This document shows, piece after piece, positions 17,464 to 25,548 of a stretch of 47,793 nt of DNA; within the stretch, counting starts at the first letter, position 1, and each line of letters begins with the position of its first letter. The translations under genes and the position numbers were made by a program. The notes beneath the pieces are model-generated. The model worked only from the letters and a program-made list of their open reading frames with translations. It had not been told where the DNA came from and ran no database searches. The stretch lies in NCBI RefSeq assembly GCF_008630065.1, contig NZ_VWPL01000025.1, forward strand, positions 1-47,793. Direction: 5' to 3'. The stretch comes from Blastochloris sulfoviridis. GTDB taxonomy: Bacteria > Pseudomonadota > Alphaproteobacteria > Rhizobiales > Xanthobacteraceae.

Positions 17464-18768
17464 TCAGACATATTCATAGACGGTGCGGCCGGCAACAAGA
17501 GTCCGCAGCACCCGTCCTTCCATCTTCGCCTCGTCGAACGGCGTGTTCTTGCAGCGCGACTTGAGGTCGGCGGGATCGAGCCGCCACGCCTCGGCGGGGT
17601 CGAACACGATGATGTCGGCCGGCGCGCCGGGCTTCAGCGTGCCGACCGCCAGGCCGAGAATTTCCGCCGGGCGGCTGGAGAGGGCGCGCAGCAGCTTCGG
17701 CAATGTCAGCTTGCCGGCATGCACCAGGCGCAACCCGGCCGACAGCATGGTCTCCAGCCCGATGGCGCCGGCCGCCGCGTCGGCAAAGGTGAGCCGCTTG
17801 GTCTCGACATCCTGCGGGTTGTGGTCGCTCATCACCACGTCGATCAGCCCGGAGGCGACCGCCTCGATCAGCGCCAGCCGGTCCTCCTCGCCGCGCAGCG
17901 GCGGCGACACCTTGAAGAAGGTGCGGAAGGCGCCGACGTCGAACTCGTTGAAGCTCAAATGGTTGATCGACGCCGAGGCGGTGACCGGCAGGCCGGCGTC
18001 CTTGGCGCGGGCCAGCACCTCCAGCGACTCGGCGCAGGTCAGCGAGGCGGCGTGGTAGCGGCCCTTGGTCAGCGCGACGAGCCGCATGTCGCGCTCGACC
18101 ATGATGGTCTCGGCGACGCGCGGGATACCGGAAAGCCCGAGGCGGCTCGCGAACTCGCCCTCGTTCATCGCCCCTTCGCCGACCAGAGCGGGGTCTTCGG
18201 TGTGATGCACGATGAGCGCGTCGAAATCGCGGGCATAGGTCAGCGCCCGGCGGAACACCCGGGCATTGGTGACGCTTTTCGCGCCATTGGTGAACGCCAC
18301 CGCGCCCGCCGCCCGCAGCAGGCCGATCTCGGTCATCTCCTGGCCGGCGAGCCCCTTGGTCAGCGCCGCCATCGGCTGGATGCGCACGATCGCGGTGTCG
18401 CGGGCGCGCCGCAGCACGAAATCGACCACCGCCGGATCGTCGATCGGCGGGTCGGTTTCCGGCTGGCAGACGACGGTGGTGACGCCGCCGGCCGCCGCCG
18501 CCTGGCTGGCCGAGGCCAGCGTCTCGCGGTGCTCGGCGCCCGGCTCGCCGACGAAGGCGCGCATGTCGACCAGGCCCGGCGCCAGCACGTGGCCGCGGCA
18601 GTCGACCACCTGGGTGCCTTCCGGCACGCCGGCCGACGCGATGCCGCGCGCCGCCTCGCGGATCACCCCGTCGGCGATCAGGAGATCGCCGACGAAGTCG
18701 AGATCGCGCGACGGATCGACGAGCCGCGCATTGGCGAACAGCAGCGGGCGAACCTCGCTCAACGGCAT
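17464..18768 (-). CDS. Dihydroorotase-like protein, probably catalytically inactive
   Basis: This 434-residue amidohydrolase-fold protein lies directly downstream of pyrB, with a 19-base gap. Active dihydroorotases have an HxH metal motif in DxHVHxREPG. Here the site reads DMRAFVGEPG (68-77), so both His are lost (Arg70, Phe72) and the substrate-binding Arg is Gly. The later SDHNPQ segment keeps its Asp and His. Such non-catalytic PyrC-like (PyrX/PyrC') proteins are known to form a complex with aspartate transcarbamoylase and support its activity. The start at 18768 avoids an improbable Trp/Arg-rich extension into pyrB. A true dihydroorotase should exist elsewhere in the genome. Databases usually label this gene pyrC. 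Confidence 0.9.
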   Translation of the reverse strand: MPLSEVRPLLFANARLVDPSRDLDFVGDLLIADGVIREAARGIASAGVPEGTQVVDCRGHVLAPGLVDMRAFVGEPGAEHRETLASASQAAAAGGVTTVVCQPETDPPIDDPAVVDFVLRRARDTAIVRIQPMAALTKGLAGQEMTEIGLLRAAGAVAFTNGAKSVTNARVFRRALTYARDFDALIVHHTEDPALVGEGAMNEGEFASRLGLSGIPRVAETIMVERDMRLVALTKGRYHAASLTCAESLEVLARAKDAGLPVTASASINHLSFNEFDVGAFRTFFKVSPPLRGEEDRLALIEAVASGLIDVVMSDHNPQDVETKRLTFADAAAGAIGLETMLSAGLRLVHAGKLTLPKLLRALSSRPAEILGLAVGTLKPGAPADIIVFDPAEAWRLDPADLKSRCKNTPFDEAKMEGRVLRTLVAGRTVYEYV

Positions 18769-18787
18769 GACCGGCCCCCGATGGTGC

Positions 18788-19741
18788 TCATGCGTTCGGC
18801 AGGTGGCGGGCGAGCGCTTCGAGCGCCGCCATGCGCACGGCCACCCCCATCTCCACCTGCTCATTGATGAGGGACTGGGCGCCGTCGGCGACGCTGGAAT
18901 CGATCTCGACGCCGCGGTTCATCGGCCCCGGATGCATCACCAGCGCGTCGCGCTTGGCGAAGCGCAGCTTGGCCTGATCGAGGCCGTAATAGTGGAAATA
19001 TTCGCGCACCGAGGGCACGAACGAGCCATGCATGCGCTCGCGCTGCAGGCGCAGCATCATCACGATGTCGGCGTCGCGCAAGCCTTCGCGCATGTCGCGA
19101 TAGACCTCGACGCCGAAGCGCTCGATCCCGGCGGGCAGCAGCGTCGAGGGCGCCACCACCCGCACCCGCGCGCCCAGCGTGTTGAGGAGGATGATGTTCG
19201 AGCGCGCCACCCGCGAATGCAGGATGTCGCCGCAGATCGCCACGGTGAGCCCGTCGATCGCCCCCTTGTTGCGGCGGATGGTGAGAGCGTCGAGCAGCGC
19301 CTGGGTCGGGTGCTCGTGGGCGCCGTCGCCGGCATTGATCACCGAGCAGTCGACCTTGCGGGCGAGCAGCGCCACCGCGCCGGAATCGCCGTGGCGGACC
19401 ACCAGGATGTCCGGATGCATGGCGTTCAGCGTCACCGCGGTGTCGATCAGCGTCTCGCCCTTCTTGATCGAGGAGGAGCCGACCGACATGTTCATCACGT
19501 CGGCGCCGAGCCGTTTGCCGGCGATCTCGAACGAGGATTGGGTGCGCGTCGAGGCTTCGAAGAACAGGTTGACCTGGGTGCGGCCGCGCAGGACCGTGCG
19601 CTTCTTCTCGACCTGACGGTTCAGCGCGACGTACTCGTCGGCGAGGTCGAGAAGCCCGGTTATCTCGGGATAGGACAGCCCCTCGATACCGAGAAGGTGC
19701 CGGCGGCTCAGGACGAAGGAGGATTTGGGCTCAGGGGTCAT
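18788..19741 (-). CDS. pyrB: Aspartate carbamoyltransferase catalytic subunit
   Basis: This 317-residue enzyme joins carbamoyl phosphate and aspartate in pyrimidine synthesis. The carbamoyl-phosphate loop is STRTQ (64-68), followed by [19 protein letters not shown]-like [16 protein letters not shown] and [10 protein letters not shown]. All catalytic motifs are intact. It is the first gene of the pyrB - pyrC-like pair and probably drives expression of plsY and dprA downstream. No pyrI regulatory subunit is present, consistent with the class of enzyme that partners with an inactive dihydroorotase. Confidence 0.96.
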   Translation of the reverse strand: MTPEPKSSFVLSRRHLLGIEGLSYPEITGLLDLADEYVALNRQVEKKRTVLRGRTQVNLFFEASTRTQSSFEIAGKRLGADVMNMSVGSSSIKKGETLIDTAVTLNAMHPDILVVRHGDSGAVALLARKVDCSVINAGDGAHEHPTQALLDALTIRRNKGAIDGLTVAICGDILHSRVARSNIILLNTLGARVRVVAPSTLLPAGIERFGVEVYRDMREGLRDADIVMMLRLQRERMHGSFVPSVREYFHYYGLDQAKLRFAKRDALVMHPGPMNRGVEIDSSVADGAQSLINEQVEMGVAVRMAALEALARHLPNA

Positions 19742-19835
19742 GCCAAGGGGTGTCCTTAGCCGGTCTTGCCCCCGATCGACAAGCCGGACACGGCCGGCTG
19801 GGCCCGCCGTCCCCAGCCGGATGGCGCGGGTCGCC

Positions 19836-20915
19836 TCAGGTGCGGTCGGCGAGGTTGAGCCGGCCGGCGACGATCCGGCGCGTGGCGGCGCGTGCCTCTT
19901 CGGTCTCGGGCAGGGTGGCGACCAGATCGATCTGGTTCAGCGCCACGAGCCGCAGCACCTCCTCGTGCACGCTGCCGTCCGGGTGGCGGGGCAGGTACTC
20001 GACCACCTGCAGCAGTTCCGGCGCCTGATCGCAGCCCATCTCCTGGACGATGAAGCCGCGAATCGCCTCCGCGTCGAGGCCGGGGGCCTCGACGAACGCA
20101 TAGAGGCCGCAGCCGCGGCGCGGGAACGGGTAGGCGGCGACGAAGGCATCGCGCACCTGCGGGTGACGCTTCAGCCACGCCAGGATCAGCGGTCCGTCAT
20201 TGGTCAGGCGCTTGCCGCCGCCCTCGCGATCCTCGTAGCGCAGAAGGCCGCGGGTGATGGCGTTGTAGACCTTCTTGCCGGTCATCAGCCACAGCCGCGC
20301 CGGCAGCGACTTGCGGCCCAGCATGCGCCGCTCGGCGGCGGTGAGCGCCTGCGGGCAATAGCGGCGCTTGTGCTTGAGCAGGTGGCGCAGATCCTCGTGC
20401 GCCAGCACCCGGAACAGCTTGGAGCGGCGCGAAAACACCATCGCGAGCTGGAAATCGGTGAGGATGGCCTCGCCATCGGGACCGACCAGCCAGTTCTGCT
20501 CCTTGGCGAGGTCGTTGTGGACGACGCCCGCCCGGTGCAGCGCGTGCAGCATGCGCTTGGCATTGCGGAACCAGCCGGGATCGGTGGGCCGGGCCAGATG
20601 CAGCGGCAGCCCCTCGATGAAGGAGCGCACCAGGAAGCCGTCGCCCGCGTCGATCAGGTCCGGCCCGGCATTGAGGCCCTTGGCGGCCTTGAGCGCCGTC
20701 GCCTCGCGCCAGGCGAAGTGGTTGGCGATCGGCTTCACCCACCAGGCGACCTCGCCGAACAGGCGGCGCACCGCTGGCAGGCGCGTGCCGTCGACGCCGA
20801 CATAGATGCCGCGCTCGATGGTGGAGAAGGTGTCCGACTTCAGCACCATCTCCGGCTCGAAGCGGCCGCGCGGCGTGGATGACAGTCCGAGGGTCTTGTC
20901 CGCCAATGTCGTCAC
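19836..20915 (-). CDS. Kinase-like protein with an AMP-synthetase-like C-terminus
   Basis: This 359-residue protein combines two parts. The N-terminal two thirds resemble small eukaryote-like or RIO/lipopolysaccharide kinases: HNDLAKEQN (133-141) matches the HxDxxxxN catalytic loop and LTDFQLA (152-158) the metal-binding DFG region, both with Asp present. From about residue 265 the sequence [14 protein letters not shown] to [18 protein letters not shown] resembles the C-terminal lid of AMP-forming acyl-CoA synthetases, without the rest of such an enzyme. GTG 20915 overlaps the trmFO stop by four bases (GTGA), so the two genes are coupled. Substrate unknown. The second domain call is from pattern only. 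Confidence 0.72.
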   Translation of the reverse strand: MTTLADKTLGLSSTPRGRFEPEMVLKSDTFSTIERGIYVGVDGTRLPAVRRLFGEVAWWVKPIANHFAWREATALKAAKGLNAGPDLIDAGDGFLVRSFIEGLPLHLARPTDPGWFRNAKRMLHALHRAGVVHNDLAKEQNWLVGPDGEAILTDFQLAMVFSRRSKLFRVLAHEDLRHLLKHKRRYCPQALTAAERRMLGRKSLPARLWLMTGKKVYNAITRGLLRYEDREGGGKRLTNDGPLILAWLKRHPQVRDAFVAAYPFPRRGCGLYAFVEAPGLDAEAIRGFIVQEMGCDQAPELLQVVEYLPRHPDGSVHEEVLRLVALNQIDLVATLPETEEARAATRRIVAGRLNLADRT

Positions 20916-22345
20916 TCCGCCGCGGCTTTGAAGGCGCCGGCCCGCCAGCCGTCGAAGTCCGACAGCGCCCGGCCGCACAGCGCGCGCTTCTTGGCGATCG
21001 ACTTCGCCGGTCCGCGCAGGCGCTCGCCCTGTTCGTTACGGGTGGGGCCCGCCAGCGGCGGGAACAGGCCGAAATTGACGTTCATCGGCTGGAACGAGCG
21101 CGGCCCGGCATCGATGGTCTCGATATGGCCGCCGGTGATGTGGTTGAGCAGCGCGCCATGCGCGGTGGTCGGCGGCGGCGGCGGCGCGGCGGCGTCTCCG
21201 AGCCGCTCGGCGGCGGCGAAGCGACCGGCCAGCCCGCCGATTGCCGCGCTCTCGACATAGCCCTCGCAGCCGGTGATCTGGCCGGCGAAGCGCAGGCGCG
21301 GGTCAACCTTCAGGCGAAGTACGCCGTCCAAGAGCTTAGGCGAATTGAGGAAGGTGTTGCGGTGCAGCCCGCCGAGCCGCGCGAACTCGGCCCCTTCAAG
21401 CCCCGGAATGGTGCGGAACAGCCGAATCTGCTCGGCATGCTTCAGCTTGGTCTGGAAGCCGACCATGTTGAACAGCGTGCCGAGCTTGTTGTCCTGGCGA
21501 AGCTGGACGATGGCGTAGGCCTTCACGGTGGGATTGTGCGGATTGGTCAGGCCGAACGGCTTCATCGGCCCGTGGCGCAGCGTCTGGCGGCCGCGCTCGG
21601 CCATCACCTCGATCGGCAGGCAGCCGTCGAAATAGGGCGTCGCCGCCTCCCAGTCCTTGAACGGCGTCTTGTCGCCGGCCAGCAGGCCATCGATGAACGC
21701 CTCGTACTGGTCGCGGTCGAGCGGGCAATTGATGTAGTCGGCGCCCGAGCCGCCGGGGCCGGCCTTGTCGTAGCGCGACTGGAACCAGGCGACGTCCATG
21801 TCGATCGAGTCGCGGTGGACGATCGGCGCGATGGCGTCGAAGAAGGCCAAGTCCGCCTCGCCGGTCAGCGCCTTGATGGCCTCGGCCAGCGGCGGGGAGG
21901 TGAGGGGGCCGGTGGCCAGGATGACGCTCTCCCAGTCCACGGGCGGCAGGCCGGTGATCTCCTCGCGGCGGACCTCGATCAGGGGGTGCGCCGCGAGCGC
22001 CGCGGTGACGGCGGCGGAGAAGCCCTCGCGGTCGACCGCCAGCGCGCCGCCCGCCGGCACCTGATGGGCATCGGCGCACGTCATGATCAGCGAGCCGAGA
22101 CGGCGCATCTCGGCGTGCAGCAGGCCGATGGCGCTGGTCTCGGCATCGTCGGAGCGGAAAGAGTTCGAGCACACGAGCTCGGCCAGCCCGTCCGTGCGGT
22201 GGGCCTCGGTGCCGCGGTGGGGGCGCATTTCGTGCAGCACCACCGGCACGCCGGCCTGCGCCGCCTGCCAGGCGGCCTCCGAGCCGGCGAGGCCGCCGCC
22301 GACGATGTGAATCGGTGCCTTGGCGCGTGGGGTGTTGGCCGTCAT
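20912..22345 (-). CDS. trmFO: Folate-dependent tRNA uridine-5 methyltransferase TrmFO
   Basis: This 477-residue flavoprotein uses methylenetetrahydrofolate and FAD to methylate U54 in tRNA. The FAD-binding motif [16 protein letters not shown] opens the protein, followed by [33 protein letters not shown], and the Cys-containing NCPLDRDQY. The C-terminus has [16 protein letters not shown]. The ATG at 22345 is the start that puts the FAD fold at the N-terminus. It heads a short operon with the kinase-like gene. Length and motifs are normal for the family. Confidence 0.95.
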   Translation of the reverse strand: MTANTPRAKAPIHIVGGGLAGSEAAWQAAQAGVPVVLHEMRPHRGTEAHRTDGLAELVCSNSFRSDDAETSAIGLLHAEMRRLGSLIMTCADAHQVPAGGALAVDREGFSAAVTAALAAHPLIEVRREEITGLPPVDWESVILATGPLTSPPLAEAIKALTGEADLAFFDAIAPIVHRDSIDMDVAWFQSRYDKAGPGGSGADYINCPLDRDQYEAFIDGLLAGDKTPFKDWEAATPYFDGCLPIEVMAERGRQTLRHGPMKPFGLTNPHNPTVKAYAIVQLRQDNKLGTLFNMVGFQTKLKHAEQIRLFRTIPGLEGAEFARLGGLHRNTFLNSPKLLDGVLRLKVDPRLRFAGQITGCEGYVESAAIGGLAGRFAAAERLGDAAAPPPPPTTAHGALLNHITGGHIETIDAGPRSFQPMNVNFGLFPPLAGPTRNEQGERLRGPAKSIAKKRALCGRALSDFDGWRAGAFKAAAE

Positions 22346-22442
22346 TTCGGTCTTATGGGTGCGTGGGCCGCGCCGGTCAATGTCGGGGGACAAACCCGCA
22401 AAGGGCCTTCAGCCGGGGGCAGAATACACGCTAGGATACCAC

Positions 22443-23057
22443 ATGCGGTGGATCGGGGTGTTCCTTGCGGGCGCGGGCCTGTGGCTGGCCGGGCCGGCAC
22501 TGGCCGGCCGTGACGAGGCGGTGAGCTATCTGGCGACCAAGTCCGTGGCCGAGCCGCAGGCGGGGCGGGTGGTGGTGTGCCACGGTTTCGGCTGCGCCGA
22601 GCGGACGGTGGTGCGGCTGGGCGCGGGGGATATCGCCGAGCTGAAGCGGCTGTTTGCCGGCGCCGGCTCCGCGCCGGCCGAGCGCGCCGCCGTCGCCCGG
22701 GCGATCGCTTTGCTCGAACGCAAGGTGGCGCCGGCCGCCGGCACCGGGCACGACCGCGGCGGCCTCGACCCGATGACGCCGGAGAAGGGCCAGCTCGACT
22801 GCATCGACGAGTCGACCAACACCACGAGCTATCTGGTCCTGCTCGCCGATCTCGGCCTGCTGAAATTCCACGTGCCGGACGGTCCGGCCTCGCGCGGCTT
22901 CCTGTTCGACCTGCGCTACCCGCACCAGACCGCGGTGATGGTGGAGCGCGCGAGCGGCCGGCCCTGGGTGGTCGATTCCTGGCCGCATCCCAACGGCCAG
23001 CCGCCGGACGTCATGCCCCTGGATCAGTGGCGGAACGCCGAGCGCCGCTGGCGCTGA
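22443..23057 (+). CDS. Secreted protein of unknown function
   Basis: This 204-residue protein has a clear signal peptide (MRWIG followed by hydrophobic residues, cleavage likely after GPALA near residue 21) and a TAGGA ribosome site before ATG 22443. The mature sequence holds two Cys pairs in VCHGFGCAE and LDCIDES, a helical segment LGAGDIAELKRLFAG, and a C-terminal DSWPHPNGQPP. It resembles conserved hypothetical proteins of Hyphomicrobiales without assigned function. It is divergent from trmFO, and its last 47 bases overlap the convergent patatin gene. Confidence 0.78.
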   Translation: MRWIGVFLAGAGLWLAGPALAGRDEAVSYLATKSVAEPQAGRVVVCHGFGCAERTVVRLGAGDIAELKRLFAGAGSAPAERAAVARAIALLERKVAPAAGTGHDRGGLDPMTPEKGQLDCIDESTNTTSYLVLLADLGLLKFHVPDGPASRGFLFDLRYPHQTAVMVERASGRPWVVDSWPHPNGQPPDVMPLDQWRNAERRWR

Positions 23058-23889
23058 CCCGCTGCGCCTTGGCGAAGGCGGCGCCATCGCGCTGGCCGAG
23101 CGCGAACGCGGCCCGGATGCCCTCGGGGTCGGTGATATCGAACTGGTGCACCGGGATCGGCTCGGACGGCTCGACATAGAGGCGGCCGGGCACCTCGGGA
23201 AGCGCGTCATAGCGGCGGGTGAGCAGCACCAGCGTGCGCCCGCCGGCCCGCTCGACCGCCGCCAGGGGCTCGACCGGCACATTGTCGACGAGGCCGCCAT
23301 CGAGCGCGATTCGCCCGCCGATGCGCAGAATCGGCATGATCGGCGGCACGGTGGCGGTGGCCATCAGCGCCTCGATCAGCTCGGCCGTGGAGGCCATCGC
23401 CCGCGCCGGAACGAACTCCGGCTCGAAGCCAAGCGCGCGGCCGAAGCGCGGATGCACGGGCGCAAACAGCCGCTTCTCGATCTGGTAGGCGGCGAGCCCC
23501 AGCCAGGGCGCGGCCAACGCCGGCAGCCAGCGCGGCGGCCGGGCGAGGGCGATCCGGAAGTCGGTCAGCGCATTGATGCGGGCGAGCGCGTCGCCCCTGA
23601 GCGTGCGCGTCATCAGCTCGCGATAGAGCCCGGCGACCGGGAACCAGGTTGGCGAGCCGGAGCGGCGGCGCCAGTCGAAATTGGCAAGGTGCGGCCCGCA
23701 GGCCGAGATCACCGTCGGCCGCACCTGATCGATGAGCCCGAGAAGCGAGTAGGCTGCCTGCCAGGCGCCGGCACTGGCGCCGACCACCAGCCGGGGTGCG
23801 AGGTCGAGGCTCTCGCGCGCGGCGTCCCAGAACCCGCCCTGCCAGTAGCAGCGATTGCCGCCGCCGGCGAAGGCGATGGCGTCGAACAT
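23011..23889 (-). CDS. Patatin-like phospholipase
   Basis: This 292-residue protein is a patatin-family acyl hydrolase. It has the oxyanion-hole loop AGGGNRCYW (8-16), the nucleophile elbow GASAG with Ser39, and the catalytic Asp in DGGLVDN (197-203), which together form the Ser-Asp dyad. No signal peptide is visible. The C-terminal 20 residues are Arg/Ser/Ala-rich and overlap the 3' end of the neighbouring secreted-protein gene, so they may be poorly conserved. Substrate unknown; members hydrolyse phospholipids or other acyl esters. Confidence 0.9.
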   Translation of the reverse strand: MFDAIAFAGGGNRCYWQGGFWDAARESLDLAPRLVVGASAGAWQAAYSLLGLIDQVRPTVISACGPHLANFDWRRRSGSPTWFPVAGLYRELMTRTLRGDALARINALTDFRIALARPPRWLPALAAPWLGLAAYQIEKRLFAPVHPRFGRALGFEPEFVPARAMASTAELIEALMATATVPPIMPILRIGGRIALDGGLVDNVPVEPLAAVERAGGRTLVLLTRRYDALPEVPGRLYVEPSEPIPVHQFDITDPEGIRAAFALGQRDGAAFAKAQRVSASGARRSATDPGA

Positions 23890-24140
23890 GTGCGAGTCTC
23901 CCGAATCCCAATGCTCAAGCTCGCGCCAACTTGCCAGAGCGGCCGCGGCCGGTCACGCGGGAACAGGCTTGTGGCGCGATCTGCCGGTCCGGCCGCGTCA
24001 GCCGGCCGCCGTGATGCGAAATCGGGCGCGAAGAGCCGGGTTTCCACGTTTCGGCCGTTGAAAAAATGCCCGTAACGCCTCAGCCCCTTGCGAGCGTTGC
24101 CAAGCCGGGACAGGGATGGGCTCGCCCTTGAGGGTAATTA

Positions 24141-25538
24141 TCACCGGAGCGTTCGGAGGCGCGGGGACGTTTCGACATCGCGCGCACCCTCATTCGCGCT
24201 GTTCGGGAACGCCACAGTCTTCACCGGCTGGGCGCCGGCCTCGACCGCGCGGTCGATGGCGATGTCGCCGCCATCCTCGGACAGGATGTCTCGCAGACGC
24301 GCGAAGTCGGCGCACCAGGAAACCTCCTGGTCGCGATCGCGTCCGGCAGTCCGCGGGGCCGAGGGCCGGTCGGCGCCGACAAGGCGGACCTGCATCCGTG
24401 AGGCATCCGCGGGCGCTCCGAGTTCGACGCCGTAATCCGCCGTGCCCGGCTTGCGGATGAGAAGCCGGCCGTCGCGTTCCCACACGGTCGCCATGCCCTC
24501 GCGCACCTCGTAGCCGAGCGCGGCCAAGGCGCCGAGCACGGCGTGCCGGCGCGCGGCGGCGGCGATCGCGGATGTCTCGCGTTCGGCAACCGTGGCCGCC
24601 TCGGCAAGAAGATGTTCCATGTCCTCGTTTGCCAGAGCGTCCGGCCGGGCCTGCCGAATCCGGGCGGCCAGCGCGAGCGCGGCCTGCGTGCCGAGCGCAT
24701 CGAGGCCGGCGGCGGCCTCGCACAGCCGGGCCCGGAGCTCCCTTGCGTCGCGCAGGCGCTTCGCCTCGCGGGAGGCATCGAGCAGCAGGGAGTCCAGCAG
24801 CAACGCCCGGCGCTCGCCGCCGACGCCGTCCAATGTGGCGGCGCGGGCTGTGTAGGTGGCGGCGAGTTCGGCGTCACCCAAGGCCTCCACGGCGGCGAGC
24901 GCAGTATCGAGACGGGCGTCAGCCGGTGACGGCGCAGGCGTCTGCCGGGCAAGCCATGCGGCGAGAGTGTCCGGCGTCTCCTGGGCGCCCAGTCGGGCCG
25001 CCAAAGCTCGGGTCTCCGCTCGCGTCCCGGTGCCGATGTCGCCACCGCCCGGCCGGCTGGCCGCCACAAGCCCGCGAAAGCCGGCGTCGATCACCGCCTG
25101 CAGATCGTCAAGCTCGTGTTCGGGGGCGACCAGTGCCCTCGCCGTGACACCCCGCAGCGGCTCGGCGACCGGGCGTCCTGCGGCCTCCAGTGCGGCACAC
25201 ACGCTGCGGGCCGCATCCGCGACACGCCGACGCCGGCTCCTGGCGGCCTCGGCAGCCGCGACGGCCTCACGTTCGACGCGTTCGGTCTCCGACCGGAAGA
25301 AGGCAGCCATTTGGGGCGCCTGTTTTTGAACGTCGAGATGGCGCTCGGCCCCGAACAGGTCTGCAAGCCGCCGTGCGGATTCGGCGATGGCGCGCTCCGT
25401 CTCGGCGCCGAGCCCGCCATGCCGGCGATGCGCTTGCCTGAGTGCCTCCGCCGCTGCTTCGGCGATGGCGATCTCCCGCCGGCAGATCGCCTCAATCTCC
25501 TCGCGCGTCACGATGCGCACGACCTTAGGTCCGCTCAT
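24141..25538 (-). CDS. Coiled-coil protein of the four-gene operon (MSGPKVVRIV family)
   Basis: This 465-residue protein is Ala/Glu/Arg-rich and predicted largely helical, with coiled-coil potential over roughly residues 14-120 and 200-340. The N-terminus MSGPKVVRIVTREEIEAI is distinctive and looks like a short conserved module. Near the C-terminus a compact segment (GYEVREGMATVWERDGRLLIRK, residues about 349-370) may form a small beta-rich domain. No enzymatic motif was found. GAGGAG precedes ATG 25538, and only 10 bases separate it from the stop of the helicase gene, so it is the last gene of the operon. A structural, adaptor or sensor role is possible but unproven. Confidence 0.82.
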   Translation of the reverse strand: MSGPKVVRIVTREEIEAICRREIAIAEAAAEALRQAHRRHGGLGAETERAIAESARRLADLFGAERHLDVQKQAPQMAAFFRSETERVEREAVAAAEAARSRRRRVADAARSVCAALEAAGRPVAEPLRGVTARALVAPEHELDDLQAVIDAGFRGLVAASRPGGGDIGTGTRAETRALAARLGAQETPDTLAAWLARQTPAPSPADARLDTALAAVEALGDAELAATYTARAATLDGVGGERRALLLDSLLLDASREAKRLRDARELRARLCEAAAGLDALGTQAALALAARIRQARPDALANEDMEHLLAEAATVAERETSAIAAAARRHAVLGALAALGYEVREGMATVWERDGRLLIRKPGTADYGVELGAPADASRMQVRLVGADRPSAPRTAGRDRDQEVSWCADFARLRDILSEDGGDIAIDRAVEAGAQPVKTVAFPNSANEGARDVETSPRLRTLR

Positions 25539-25548
25539 TGTTCGCTCC

